Made by a program: the position numbers and the translations under genes. Positions 4,549-11,572 of a DNA stretch of 16,526 bases are shown here, in pieces. Each line of letters opens with the position of its first letter. Positions within the stretch are counted from its first letter, which is position 1. Below the pieces are notes generated by a model. The model worked only from the letters and a program-made list of their open reading frames with translations, had not been told where the DNA came from and did no database searches. The stretch spans positions 1-16,526 of the forward strand of contig JAFYRZ010000006.1 of the NCBI GenBank assembly GCA_017546745.1. Reading direction: 5' to 3'. This stretch comes from Clostridia bacterium. Lineage in GTDB: Bacteria; Bacillota_A; Clostridia; Oscillospirales; CAG-272.

Positions 4549-6108
4549 TTAAGCGTTCTTCTTTGCCTCAAGATACTTAATAAGGAATATCGCTCCAACG
4601 AAGAGCGCGATAGCAACAGCCCACATGATAACAGCGCAGAGCACGCTGCCGAGGGATGCGCAAACGCCCGCTACGATGTAGGAGAGGAATGCGATGCCCA
4701 TAATGAGCGAAGCGTAGGGGAGCTGGGTCTTAACGTGGTCAACGTGGTTACAGCCGCCGCCGGTGGACGCGAGGATGGTGGTATCCGAGATGGGGGAGAT
4801 GTGGTCACCGTAAACTGCGCCGCCGAGGGTCGCGGAAACGGTGAGGATAGCGAGAGTGCCCGAGCCGCCGAGAACGGAGACCGCGATGGGAACAAGCACG
4901 CCGAACGTACCCCAAGAGGTACCGGTAGAGAACGCGATAGCGCAAGCGAGCGCGAAGAAGATAGCGGGGAAGAACATAGAAACCGCCTCGGGAATCTTCT
5001 CGATGTTGTTCTGTACGAACGCCTGTGCGTCAAGGTTGCCGCCCTTAGCACCCATAATGCTGGAGATAGACCAAGCAAAGGTGAGGATAAGGATAGCGGG
5101 AACCATCGCCTTAAAGCCCTGAGTAAAGCTGTCGGTAACGTCCTTGAAGGTCGCAACCTTATCTATCATATAGAAGATAGCGATAAGAACGAGCGAGATG
5201 GTCGAGCCGATAGCGAGAGAAAGACCTGCGTCACAGTTCGAGATAGCCTCGATAACACCGCTCGACTGTACGGTCGTGCCAAGGCAGCCCGCATCCCAGT
5301 CGTAGAAGTAACCGGTGTAGATCATAGAGGAGATACAAGCAACGATAAGAATGATAACGGGAACGAAGAGGTGACGAACCTTACCGTTGGGGTTGATAAC
5401 GATAGACTTGTCCTCATCGGACGCAACGTCAACCTCACCTGCGTTAAGGTCGCCGGTCTCGGCGGCGATCATTTCGTTTCTCTTCATCTTACCAAAGTCA
5501 AGGTTAAGGAAGCAGAGAACGAAAACGAACGCGATAGTAAGAAGCGCGTAGAGGTTAAAGGGAATGGTCTTAATGAACACAACGAGTCCGTTACCGTCGA
5601 GCTGACCGGAAACTGCCGCCGCCCAAGAGGAGATGGGAGCGATGATGCAGACGGGAGCCGCGGTAGAGTCGATTATGTAGGAGAGCTTTGCGTGAGATAC
5701 CTTAAACTTATCGGTTACGGGGCGCATAACAGAGCCAACCGTAAGGCAGTTAAAGTAGTCGTCAACGAAGATAAGACAGCCAAGGCCCGCGGTAGCCGCG
5801 AGAGCGCCGGATTTAGTGCTTATCTTCTTCTGTGCCCACTCACCGTAAGCACGCGCACCGCCCGACTTCTGCATAAGAACTACGAGAACGCCGAGAACTA
5901 CGAGGAAAACGAGAATAGAGGTGTTACCGCCAACGGCACCGCTCATAACCTCGTAAACCTTACCGAGGGCATAAACGGGATTTCCGTTTGCAAGGAACAT
6001 AGCGCCGGTAAAGATTCCGACGAAGAGTGACACGTAGACCTGCTTCGTAAGAAGAGCAAGCGCTATTGCCACGATCGCGGGCACGAATGCCCAAAATGAA
6101 CCAACCAT
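4549..6108 (-). CDS. nhaC: NhaC-family Na+/H+ antiporter
   Basis: This 519-residue polytopic inner-membrane protein exchanges protons for sodium or a similar small ion, helping pH and salt balance or organic-acid exchange. It starts MVGSFWAFVPAIVAIALALL, with AAAGGAGT (plus-strand 6115-6122) seven bases before the ATG. About ten to twelve hydrophobic helices are visible. Family features include LIFVDDYFNCLTVGSVMRP (D116, D117), YIIDSTAAPVCIIAPISSWA (D147), and a C-terminal STGTSWGTFG plus GDHISPISDTT (D435, H436). A charged cytoplasmic loop (around MIAAETGDLNAGEVDVASDEDKS) splits the two halves. The ion specificity of this superfamily varies: malate/lactate and amino-acid exchangers share the fold, so the substrate is not certain. 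It is monocistronic with its own strong promoter. All likely key acidic residues are present. Confidence 0.92.
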   Translation of the reverse strand: MVGSFWAFVPAIVAIALALLTKQVYVSLFVGIFTGAMFLANGNPVYALGKVYEVMSGAVGGNTSILVFLVVLGVLVVLMQKSGGARAYGEWAQKKISTKSGALAATAGLGCLIFVDDYFNCLTVGSVMRPVTDKFKVSHAKLSYIIDSTAAPVCIIAPISSWAAAVSGQLDGNGLVVFIKTIPFNLYALLTIAFVFVLCFLNLDFGKMKRNEMIAAETGDLNAGEVDVASDEDKSIVINPNGKVRHLFVPVIILIVACISSMIYTGYFYDWDAGCLGTTVQSSGVIEAISNCDAGLSLAIGSTISLVLIAIFYMIDKVATFKDVTDSFTQGFKAMVPAILILTFAWSISSIMGAKGGNLDAQAFVQNNIEKIPEAVSMFFPAIFFALACAIAFSTGTSWGTFGVLVPIAVSVLGGSGTLAILTVSATLGGAVYGDHISPISDTTILASTGGGCNHVDHVKTQLPYASLIMGIAFLSYIVAGVCASLGSVLCAVIMWAVAIALFVGAIFLIKYLEAKKNA

Positions 6109-6147
6109 GGGAATACTCCTTTTGTTTAAAATTTATTAACAAATATT

Positions 6148-6176
6148 ATTTTAGCACAAAATATTCGGTTTGTCAA
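6148..6176 (-). promoter_or_regulatory. Strong sigma-A promoter of the NhaC gene
   Basis: On the minus strand TTGACA (plus 6171-6176), a 17-base spacer and TAAAAT (plus 6148-6153) are preceded by TGC, giving an extended -10 (TGTGCTAAAAT). The start would be about 34 bases before the ATG. Confidence 0.85.
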
Positions 6177-6182
6177 TGCTTT

Positions 6183-6209
6183 TATATATTATCCCATAAA
6201 TAATATATA
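6183..6209. promoter_or_regulatory. AT-rich 27-nt palindrome upstream of the NhaC promoter
   Basis: TATATATTAT (6183-6192) and ATAATATATA (6200-6209) form a perfect 10-bp inverted repeat around CCCATAA. It lies just upstream of the -35 box, where an activator site or UP element would sit. Confidence 0.5.
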
Positions 6210-6242
6210 TTATAGCTTGACGCACTCGCAAAAGCGCGAAAG

Positions 6243-6284
6243 CACACCGCAGAAGAGCCGCTTTTGTAGGGATTTTGCGGTGTG
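6243..6284 (-). terminator. Stem-loop after the LRR lipoprotein gene
   Basis: CACACCGCA (6243-6251) pairs with TGCGGTGTG (6276-6284) and the stem can extend inward with GAA/TTT. On the minus strand it follows the lipoprotein stop by about a dozen bases and is followed by GCTTTCGCGCTTTT, only a partial U-tract. It is probably a terminator or 3'-end stabiliser. Confidence 0.55.
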
Positions 6285-6295
6285 TAATGTAAGGC

Positions 6296-8092
6296 TTACT
6301 TTACATAAATGTGATTTACGGTGAATGTGTAACCGTTTCCTACAACGGCAACGGTGCCATCCTCAACCTCGGTGAGGTAGAGCGTATAGTCGGAATAAGA
6401 GTAAGCGCCCCACACACCGTCAACGCATACGGCAACAAAATCCTTTGAGCTTGTAAGGCGGCTGTCCTTATAGCAATCCTTGATACCGTTTTTGCCGAAC
6501 TGAATATTCGAGCCGCCTCTTGCCGACGCGAATATCGCCTTTGCCTTGGAGATAAACTCCTCCTTGGAGGCGCTTTCGTTGAACGCGTTTATAATGTCGG
6601 GATAGTCGGCAAGCATACCCGAGAGCTCCTCCGTGCCCTTCTTTGCAAGAAGGTCTGCCCACTCCTCGTCGGTGATTATAATCTCGGTTTCGGAGTAATT
6701 GTACGTATAGTTGCCGAAGTAGTATTCCTGCTTTTTGATATCCCAAAGCACGGGCTCTCCGCTCTCGTCGTAGTGCCAGACGGAATTGCCGAGAGACCAA
6801 GCGGCAATATCCGCAGTCTCGGAATATACGTGTGCGGGAATCGTTGATAATCTCCACAAAACACCATCGTCGACCGTGATGCTTTCGTTATACTTAAGAG
6901 CCTGAAGCTGGCTTGCGGTGCCTGTAAAGTAGAGGTTCTTCACCTTTTTCGTGTAATAGAACGGGCTTCTTCCCATATTCTCAATGCCACAGCCTAAAAT
7001 CACGGTCGCAAGGTTGTAATTCTCTGCGAAAGAGCTTGCGCCAAGATATCTTACGCTATCGGGAATATAAGCGTAGGTTGCCTTGCTCTTTAAAAAGGCA
7101 TAGTCGGCAATAGTAACGACGGAATCCGCAATAATTATCTTATCTGCGGGGAAGCCGACGAACGCGTAGGACTTGATCTCGGTCACGGTGTCGGGGATAA
7201 CGATATCGTTGAGCAGCTCCCAGCTGCCGTTCTCGCCCATAAGGAAGAAGAAACTTGAATCCACTCTGAAGAACGGATTTGATCTCTCGCTCTCAAACTC
7301 GATCTCACACCAATCCGCAAGAGTGCCGTGGTAGTAAACTGAAATACCGCTGCGGTTCGCGCAAGGGTAGAATGCGTCGGTCTCTATTTTAGTAACCGAG
7401 GCAGGGATAACGTAGGAGTAGGGAGCGCTGCCCTCAAGCGTGTTAGTCCTTATGGTATCTCCGCCGTTGAAGACGACCCGGCTGATCTCAGCCGGCACGG
7501 TCTCACCAAACAGGTCCTTTAAGGTAAAGCAAAGCGGGAACTCGACCCCGGTTTGCACAGGGCCGTTTGTCCAGGAAAGACCGGAAAGGATATTACCCTC
7601 TATCTCGGTTACGGTCGCGGGGATTTTGACATAAAGCAGCTGCCAGCCGTTCTGTCGAGCCATATTAAAAGCAGAGCTTTTTATCTTTGTGACCGTCTTG
7701 CCGTCTATTGTCTCGGGTATCTCAATACCCGTTTCGGACTTCCCGAGCATATCGGTTATTGCAATATTTCCCAAGCCGAGGTCCTCGTAAATAAAGAAGG
7801 ACTGCTCAAAGGAAAATCTTTGGCTACCGACTACGTACGTTACGGTATAAGAGCTGTTTCCCATTGAGCTTTCAAAATATTGCTCGCGATCCTTAAGGGC
7901 GGGAAGGGTGATGGTTTCGGTGCAATTTTTGCACTTAAGCGTGCCAACCGTGTCGTATTTCGGGCTTACCGTAGTCTCGTAGATATGCTCGGTGCAAACG
8001 TCTGTGCCTCCGCCGCCTCCGCAGGAAACGAGAAGCACGCCAAGGCAAAGCACCGTGACGGTAATTAGCAAAACGGATAAAAATTTTTTCAT
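6296..8092 (-). CDS. BspA-like leucine-rich-repeat surface lipoprotein
   Basis: This 598-residue protein begins with a lipoprotein signal: MKKFLSVLLITVTVLCLGVL followed by LVS-C24, then five glycines as a tether. Residues 33-57 carry C-x2-H ... C-x2-C (C33, H36, C54, C57), like a zinc-ribbon knuckle. The centre (about 120-410) contains repeats of the BspA/LRR_5 type, such as IPETIDGKTVTKIKSSAF, IPATVTEIEGNILSGL, IPASVTKIETDAFYPC, IPDTVTEIKSYAFVGF and IPDSVRYLGASSFAEN. The last about 180 residues are a separate domain of unknown role, starting near HVYSETADIAAWSLGNSVWH. The start is supported by AGGAG six bases upstream. BspA-like proteins sit on the outer face and bind host or environmental ligands, and this one would be lipid-anchored to the membrane. 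The binding partner is unknown. Confidence 0.88.
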   Translation of the reverse strand: MKKFLSVLLITVTVLCLGVLLVSCGGGGGTDVCTEHIYETTVSPKYDTVGTLKCKNCTETITLPALKDREQYFESSMGNSSYTVTYVVGSQRFSFEQSFFIYEDLGLGNIAITDMLGKSETGIEIPETIDGKTVTKIKSSAFNMARQNGWQLLYVKIPATVTEIEGNILSGLSWTNGPVQTGVEFPLCFTLKDLFGETVPAEISRVVFNGGDTIRTNTLEGSAPYSYVIPASVTKIETDAFYPCANRSGISVYYHGTLADWCEIEFESERSNPFFRVDSSFFFLMGENGSWELLNDIVIPDTVTEIKSYAFVGFPADKIIIADSVVTIADYAFLKSKATYAYIPDSVRYLGASSFAENYNLATVILGCGIENMGRSPFYYTKKVKNLYFTGTASQLQALKYNESITVDDGVLWRLSTIPAHVYSETADIAAWSLGNSVWHYDESGEPVLWDIKKQEYYFGNYTYNYSETEIIITDEEWADLLAKKGTEELSGMLADYPDIINAFNESASKEEFISKAKAIFASARGGSNIQFGKNGIKDCYKDSRLTSSKDFVAVCVDGVWGAYSYSDYTLYLTEVEDGTVAVVGNGYTFTVNHIYVK

Positions 8093-8145
8093 AACAAACT
8101 CCTAACAATATTAGTTGCAATTTGTATCTTTGGGGTGTATGTAGA

Positions 8146-8176
8146 GGCCGCCTCAAATGCAAAATTTGAGACAGCC
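8146..8176 (-). other. Hairpin between the glycosidase and lipoprotein genes
   Basis: CTCAAAT (8152-8158) and ATTTGAG (8164-8170) pair perfectly around GCAAA, with an outer GGC/GCC after an internal loop. On the minus strand it begins GGGGCTGTCTCAAA and lies just after the glycosidase stop. There is no U-tract. It may be a transcript 3' end or a lineage-specific repeat. Confidence 0.45.
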
Positions 8177-8189
8177 CCTTGTGCCATTT

Positions 8190-9506
8190 TTATCTCTCTC
8201 TTATAAATACCATAGAAAGAGGCTTCATATCGAGGACGATGTCGTTCGTGTAGCGGACGGATACCTCACCGCTCTCACCGTCAACGGTATAGATCTCGTA
8301 GCAGCGGTTGCCGCCAAAGGAGACCGCGATCTGCTTATTGCCGAAATTCTCCTCACGCTCTACGTAGTAGGTGAGGGTCGCCATGACCTTGCCACACTCG
8401 GACTTGGTTGCAAGAGTATAGATATTCTCGGGTGCGCCCATGGCTCTTATCTCGTTGCCGTTGTCCTTCATATCCGCGTACCAGAGGAATGCGTAATAGC
8501 CGGGGACGGGGTCGTTAAAATCGTCAAAAATGCCGTTGAAGAGGCAGGGGCGCGCGTCGTAGTACATAAGAAGCTCGATATCGGTATTCTTCTGGCACTC
8601 CATCATGGTCGCGAGGGTAAACGCCGCGCCCTTGGTATTCTTCATCGACTTAAGCGAGTACTTGAAGTTCTCGCCCTCCCAACCGCGAATGTAGTTCCAC
8701 TCGTTAAGGATGGACTCGGCATCTCCGTAGCCGTACTTTTCCATTACGGCTCTCGCCTTCTTCGCCTCCTCGACGACCTTGTAGATCTCGCGGGTGTAGA
8801 TGTGCCAGGAGAAGAAGTCCATCGGCACCTCTCTTTTCTGCATATCGGAGAGGAAAAGGTCGGTCCACTCGTTGATATTCGAAACCGCAGGTCCGCCTAT
8901 CTTAAGCTCGGGGAAGCGGCTCTTTAAGTATTTTGCGGTGGTCGCGTAAAGGTCGCAGTACTCCTCGAGCGTTCCTGCCCAGGTACGCTTGTTGTCGGTC
9001 CTTCTGTCGAGGTCCGCCTCGTTCCAGATCTCCCAGTAGTCAAGCCCGTACTCGTAGCCGTCTGCCCAGCCGTAGTTGTAGTGCATTATGATGTGCTCGC
9101 ATATCCTTGCCCACTTTGCATAGTCCTTAGGCGGGAAAATGTCGTACTTCTTGATCCTATGCTCGATAGACTGACCAAGACGGAAGAAGGTCTTCGTTCC
9201 TGCAAGCTCGGTCACCGCGATATACTCGTCGGTGCAGGCGAAGTCGTAGGACTTAGGATCGTTTTCGTCCGCGTCAAAGTTCGGGAAGATAGCGCTTATA
9301 TCAACGATATGAGGTCCGCCGTATTCGTACGTGAGGTTAGCATCGTGGTTTCTTGCATAGGGGATTCTCAGCGCTCTGTAAAGCGCGAGAGTTCCGCCGG
9401 AGTTCTGGTCGTTTGCGTGTCTTTTGAAAACCGGGCCGTTGTTTACCGCGTTCATTCTGCGAAGCGGGCCGTACTCGGTAGCCGTATCAAAACGAATAAC
9501 TTCCAT
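8190..9506 (-). CDS. GH39-like glycoside hydrolase (clan GH-A), cytoplasmic
   Basis: This 438-residue protein begins MEVIRFDTATEYGPLRRMNA. The start at 9506 is chosen because AGGA lies seven bases upstream; an in-frame ATG 39 bases earlier lacks one. The fold is a (beta/alpha)8 barrel plus a small C-terminal beta domain. The acid/base motif LDYWEIWNEADLDRR puts the catalytic glutamate at E163, matching the WNEP/WNEA motif of GH39 beta-xylosidases. The nucleophile motif ESILNEWNYI puts it at E269, like the LTEYN/LSEWN motif. FSWHIYT (H235) lies between. There is no signal peptide, so it would act on imported short glycosides. The sugar (xylose or another) cannot be told. It has its own promoter and is not next to a sugar transporter. 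GH39 is the best family match; a related uncharacterised GH-A family is possible. Confidence 0.82.
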   Translation of the reverse strand: MEVIRFDTATEYGPLRRMNAVNNGPVFKRHANDQNSGGTLALYRALRIPYARNHDANLTYEYGGPHIVDISAIFPNFDADENDPKSYDFACTDEYIAVTELAGTKTFFRLGQSIEHRIKKYDIFPPKDYAKWARICEHIIMHYNYGWADGYEYGLDYWEIWNEADLDRRTDNKRTWAGTLEEYCDLYATTAKYLKSRFPELKIGGPAVSNINEWTDLFLSDMQKREVPMDFFSWHIYTREIYKVVEEAKKARAVMEKYGYGDAESILNEWNYIRGWEGENFKYSLKSMKNTKGAAFTLATMMECQKNTDIELLMYYDARPCLFNGIFDDFNDPVPGYYAFLWYADMKDNGNEIRAMGAPENIYTLATKSECGKVMATLTYYVEREENFGNKQIAVSFGGNRCYEIYTVDGESGEVSVRYTNDIVLDMKPLSMVFIRER

Positions 9507-9542
9507 TATAAATTCCTGCCTTTTTGTTGTTTTTTTAATGCT

Positions 9543-9573
9543 CACCCCAAAGGGGTGGACGGATCAAGCCGTC
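9543..9573 (-). promoter_or_regulatory. Two small stem-loops in the leader of the glycosidase gene
   Basis: CACCCC-AAA-GGGGTG (9543-9557) and GACGG-ATCAAG-CCGTC (9558-9573) lie side by side between the promoter and the start codon of the glycosidase. Both are perfect. They could set mRNA stability or translation. There is no terminator-type U-run after them on the minus strand, although an A-rich and then T-poor stretch follows. Confidence 0.45.
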
Positions 9574-9578
9574 AATTT

Positions 9579-9607
9579 ATGATACCATATAACGCTATCG
9601 ATTTCAA
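9579..9607 (-). promoter_or_regulatory. Promoter of the glycosidase gene
   Basis: On the minus strand TTGAAA (plus 9602-9607), a 17-base spacer and TATCAT (plus 9579-9584) are preceded by TGG, an extended -10. The start is about 65 bases before the ATG. Confidence 0.65.
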
Positions 9608-9689
9608 TAGCTTTTCGGAATTTTGCTTAACTTTTTAGCGCGCGGGCGCGCGGTAACGAGCCTTTGTGACGAATTTTAGCAAAATACTA

Positions 9690-9718
9690 TTGATTATTTT
9701 CTCGCTTTGTGCTAAAAT
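9690..9718 (+). promoter_or_regulatory. Promoter of the DUF4190-like gene
   Basis: TTGATT (9690-9695), a 17-base spacer and TAAAAT (9713-9718) are present, with TGC just before the -10 (extended -10). The block TTTGTGCTAAAATA is nearly the same as in the NhaC promoter. Confidence 0.72.
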
Positions 9719-9742
9719 ATTATAAAAAAGGAGGGATAACCA

Positions 9743-10045
9743 ATGAATAACGATAGCCTTGACCGTGAAAATCAGACAGTAGAAATAAAAAGCAGAAGCA
9801 GGCTTTTTGCGCTTCTGGCGCTTATATTCGGTATCCTTTCGGCTATTTTAAGCCCCTTCGGCATCGCGGGCATCGTCCTTGGCGTGCTTGCCGTGGTGTG
9901 CAGCGTTATATCAAGGGTGAGAATGAGCTACTTTGATTCGCTCTCGCTTATCGGTCTTATTGCCGCCATAATCGGCATTGCCGCGTGCGGCTCTCTCTTT
10001 ATCGCAAGCGAGCTTTTCGGAAACGGATTTATAAATTTCGGCTGA
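9743..10045 (+). CDS. Small DUF4190-like membrane protein
   Basis: This 100-residue protein starts at ATG 9743 after AAGGAGGG (9729-9736). Residues 1-20 are hydrophilic and cytoplasmic. Residues 20-57 hold two closely packed hydrophobic stretches (LFALLALIFGILSAILSPFG, then IAGIVLGVLAVVCSVISRV), a pattern seen in DUF4190 proteins (FGIAGIVLGVLA...). A third helix (LIGLIAAIIGIAACGSLFIA) covers about 68-90. No catalytic motif is visible. It is a single gene with its own promoter and a terminator about 100 bases downstream. DUF4190 proteins have no settled function. The match is by pattern only. Confidence 0.75.
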   Translation: MNNDSLDRENQTVEIKSRSRLFALLALIFGILSAILSPFGIAGIVLGVLAVVCSVISRVRMSYFDSLSLIGLIAAIIGIAACGSLFIASELFGNGFINFG

Positions 10046-10146
10046 AAATGTCGCGTTTTGTAAATAATAATTGACATAATAAACATGACCAACGGTCGCT
10101 CTCGGGCAACGCCCAATATCATTCGCGAAGCAAACATCGCCAAAAT

Positions 10147-10181
10147 CGCACCTTTGCCGACAGGCAAACGTGCGTTTTTTT
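10147..10181 (+). terminator. Intrinsic terminator downstream of the DUF4190-like gene
   Basis: CGCAC (10147-10151) pairs with GTGCG (10170-10174) and TTTGCC (10153-10158) with GGCAAA (10163-10168). They are separated by one C-C mismatch, with a GACA loop and seven Ts at 10175-10181. Confidence 0.88.
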
Positions 10182-10188
10182 AAACCAA

Positions 10189-10210
10189 GCAAGAGCGAAT
10201 ACACTCTTGC
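10189..10210. repeat. 7-bp stem-loop flanking the inverted-repeat element
   Basis: GCAAGAG (10189-10195) and CTCTTGC (10204-10210) pair perfectly around CGAATACA. It sits one base before the left arm of the 21-bp inverted repeat. Read on the minus strand it is followed by TTGGTTTA, so it might end leftward transcripts. Confidence 0.55.
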
Positions 10211-10211
10211 C

Positions 10212-10489
10212 TAGCCATAAGGGAGTCGAACTAACAAGCCTTGCGACGATAAATTTTAATGTCTTTCGTCGCAGAGGTCCTTGTAAAGTTGTACTTTACT
10301 GCGGCTCACTGCACCAAAATCCATAAAAAATTTATTCGCCGGAAGGTGAGGAGCAGTTTTAAAATAATGTATTTTTACATAGACGAGCCAAAATTTTTGA
10401 GGAATATACAAATATTTAAGAAAATTTCGGCGATGTATATGGGGAAATACATATTTTAAAACCTTATGAGTTCGACTCCCTTATGGCTA
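10212..10489. mobile_element. 278-bp non-coding element with perfect 21-bp terminal inverted repeats (MITE-like)
   Basis: The left arm at 10212-10232 (TAGCCATAAGGGAG...) and the right arm at 10469-10489 (...CTCCCTTATGGCTA) are perfect reverse complements over 21 bp, and similarity continues weakly inward. Both ends are TA, which fits a TA target duplication of the Tc1/mariner-IS630 type. The interior is AT-richer than its surroundings and holds no supportable gene. It does hold stem-loops: TGCGACGA (10242-10249) with TCGTCGCA (10266-10273), and GTAAAGT-TGT-ACTTTAC (10283-10299). The right end lies three bases before the AAAGGAGGA ribosome binding site of the SbcD-like gene. A structured leader RNA is the main alternative. 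Confidence 0.55.
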
Positions 10490-10507
10490 CCAAAGGAGGA
10501 AAAGAAA

Positions 10508-11572
10508 ATGAAAATAATCCACACCGCAGACCTGCATCTCGGGTCGGCGCTCGACTCGCGCTTTCCCGACGCAATAACAAAGCAAAGGCGCGCGGAGGTG
10601 CTTTCTACCTTTGGCAGGATCATAGATATCGCAAGGGCGGAGGGTGCGCGCGCGATACTTATTTCGGGCGACCTTTTCGACTCGGACAGACCCTTTAAGC
10701 GCGATAAGCAGTATTTCTTCTCGGCGGTAAGGCAGAGCCCGGATATCGAGTTCTTTTACCTGCGCGGAAACCACGACGTACGCGAGAGCTACGACGAGGA
10801 ATTGCCTAACCTCCATACCTTTGGCACGTCGCCCGAGAGCTACGAAATAGACGGTGTCGTGATAACCGGTATAGAGATCTCTGCCGGCAACTGCGAGTCG
10901 TTTTACACATCCCTTTCGCTTGACAGGGAGAAAACTAATATTCTTATGCTCCACGGACAGATCTCCGACAGCACCGGCGAGGGGCTTATCGATCCTAAGA
11001 GGCTCCGCGGCCGCGGTATAGACTACGTCGCGCTCGGACATATACATTCCTTTTCGCTCTCCTACCCCGATAAGGACACGACGATGGTCTACCCCGGCAC
11101 ACCCGAGGGGCGCGGATTTGACGAATGCGGTGAAAAGGGCATCGTGCTTATCGACACCGACGACCTTAAAAATCCCACCTTTATAAAGACCGCGAGAAGA
11201 AATCTTCACTCTGTGAGGGTGGACGTGACCGGCGCTACGGACGTTTACGACGTGCAAAGGCTGATCAAGGGGGCGGCAAAAATACCGCGCGAGGATCTTC
11301 TTCGCGTTGAGCTTTACGGTGAATGTACGTTCGACACCACCGGCATCGAGAGATCTCTTTCGGATATGCTTCTCGGTGAGTATTATTTCATTACTATCAA
11401 GGATAGAACGAGGCGCAAAATAAGCCTCGGCGACCTTTCTGGCGACCTCTCCCTGCGCGCGGAGTTTCTTCGCGAGGTGCTTTCCTCGGACGAGGACGAG
11501 GAAGAGAAGAAAAAGATAATCGCCCTCGGGCTTCGCGCTCTTTCGGGCGACAGATTTGATGGAGGAATTTAA
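10508..11572 (+). CDS. sbcD: SbcD/YhaO-like DNA repair exonuclease (metallophosphoesterase)
   Basis: This 354-residue protein is the nuclease subunit of an Mre11-Rad50-type complex, which opens hairpins and trims double-strand DNA ends. The start at 10508 follows GGAGG by eight bases; a longer frame to 10466 would run into the inverted repeat and is rejected. Phosphoesterase motifs are all present: MKIIHTADLHLGS (D8, H10), LISGDLFDSD (D55), FYLRGNHDV (N88, H89, D90), LMLHGQIS (H149) and ALGHIHSF (H178, H180). The fold is followed by a small C-terminal capping region with an acidic end (SSDEDEEEKKK). The protein is shorter than many SbcD or YhaO proteins. The stop codon directly abuts the ATG of the ATPase gene, so the two are certainly co-transcribed and probably translationally coupled. 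Confidence 0.92.
   Translation: MKIIHTADLHLGSALDSRFPDAITKQRRAEVLSTFGRIIDIARAEGARAILISGDLFDSDRPFKRDKQYFFSAVRQSPDIEFFYLRGNHDVRESYDEELPNLHTFGTSPESYEIDGVVITGIEISAGNCESFYTSLSLDREKTNILMLHGQISDSTGEGLIDPKRLRGRGIDYVALGHIHSFSLSYPDKDTTMVYPGTPEGRGFDECGEKGIVLIDTDDLKNPTFIKTARRNLHSVRVDVTGATDVYDVQRLIKGAAKIPREDLLRVELYGECTFDTTGIERSLSDMLLGEYYFITIKDRTRRKISLGDLSGDLSLRAEFLREVLSSDEDEEEKKKIIALGLRALSGDRFDGGI

Noticed and set aside
4735..6030. Long plus-strand open frame of 431 codons opposite the NhaC gene
   Set aside because: It is an antisense shadow of a well-conserved membrane protein gene. The translation is charged, low-complexity and without motifs or a ribosome binding site.
10071..10099. Possible promoter with perfect TTGACA at 10071
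   Set aside because: No -10-like sequence at 16-18 bases downstream (GGTCGC is found), so it is not called.
10259..10459. 66-codon open frame inside the inverted-repeat element
   Set aside because: It has no ribosome binding site, AT-driven composition, and its codons overlap the stem-loops. No family resemblance.
10469..10493. tRNA-like 3' end (GTTCGACTCCC followed by GGCTACCA)
   Set aside because: It resembles a T-loop plus CCA, but the T-stem does not pair, the spacing to CCA is one base short, and there is no anticodon or D arm upstream. It is the right arm of the 21-bp inverted repeat.
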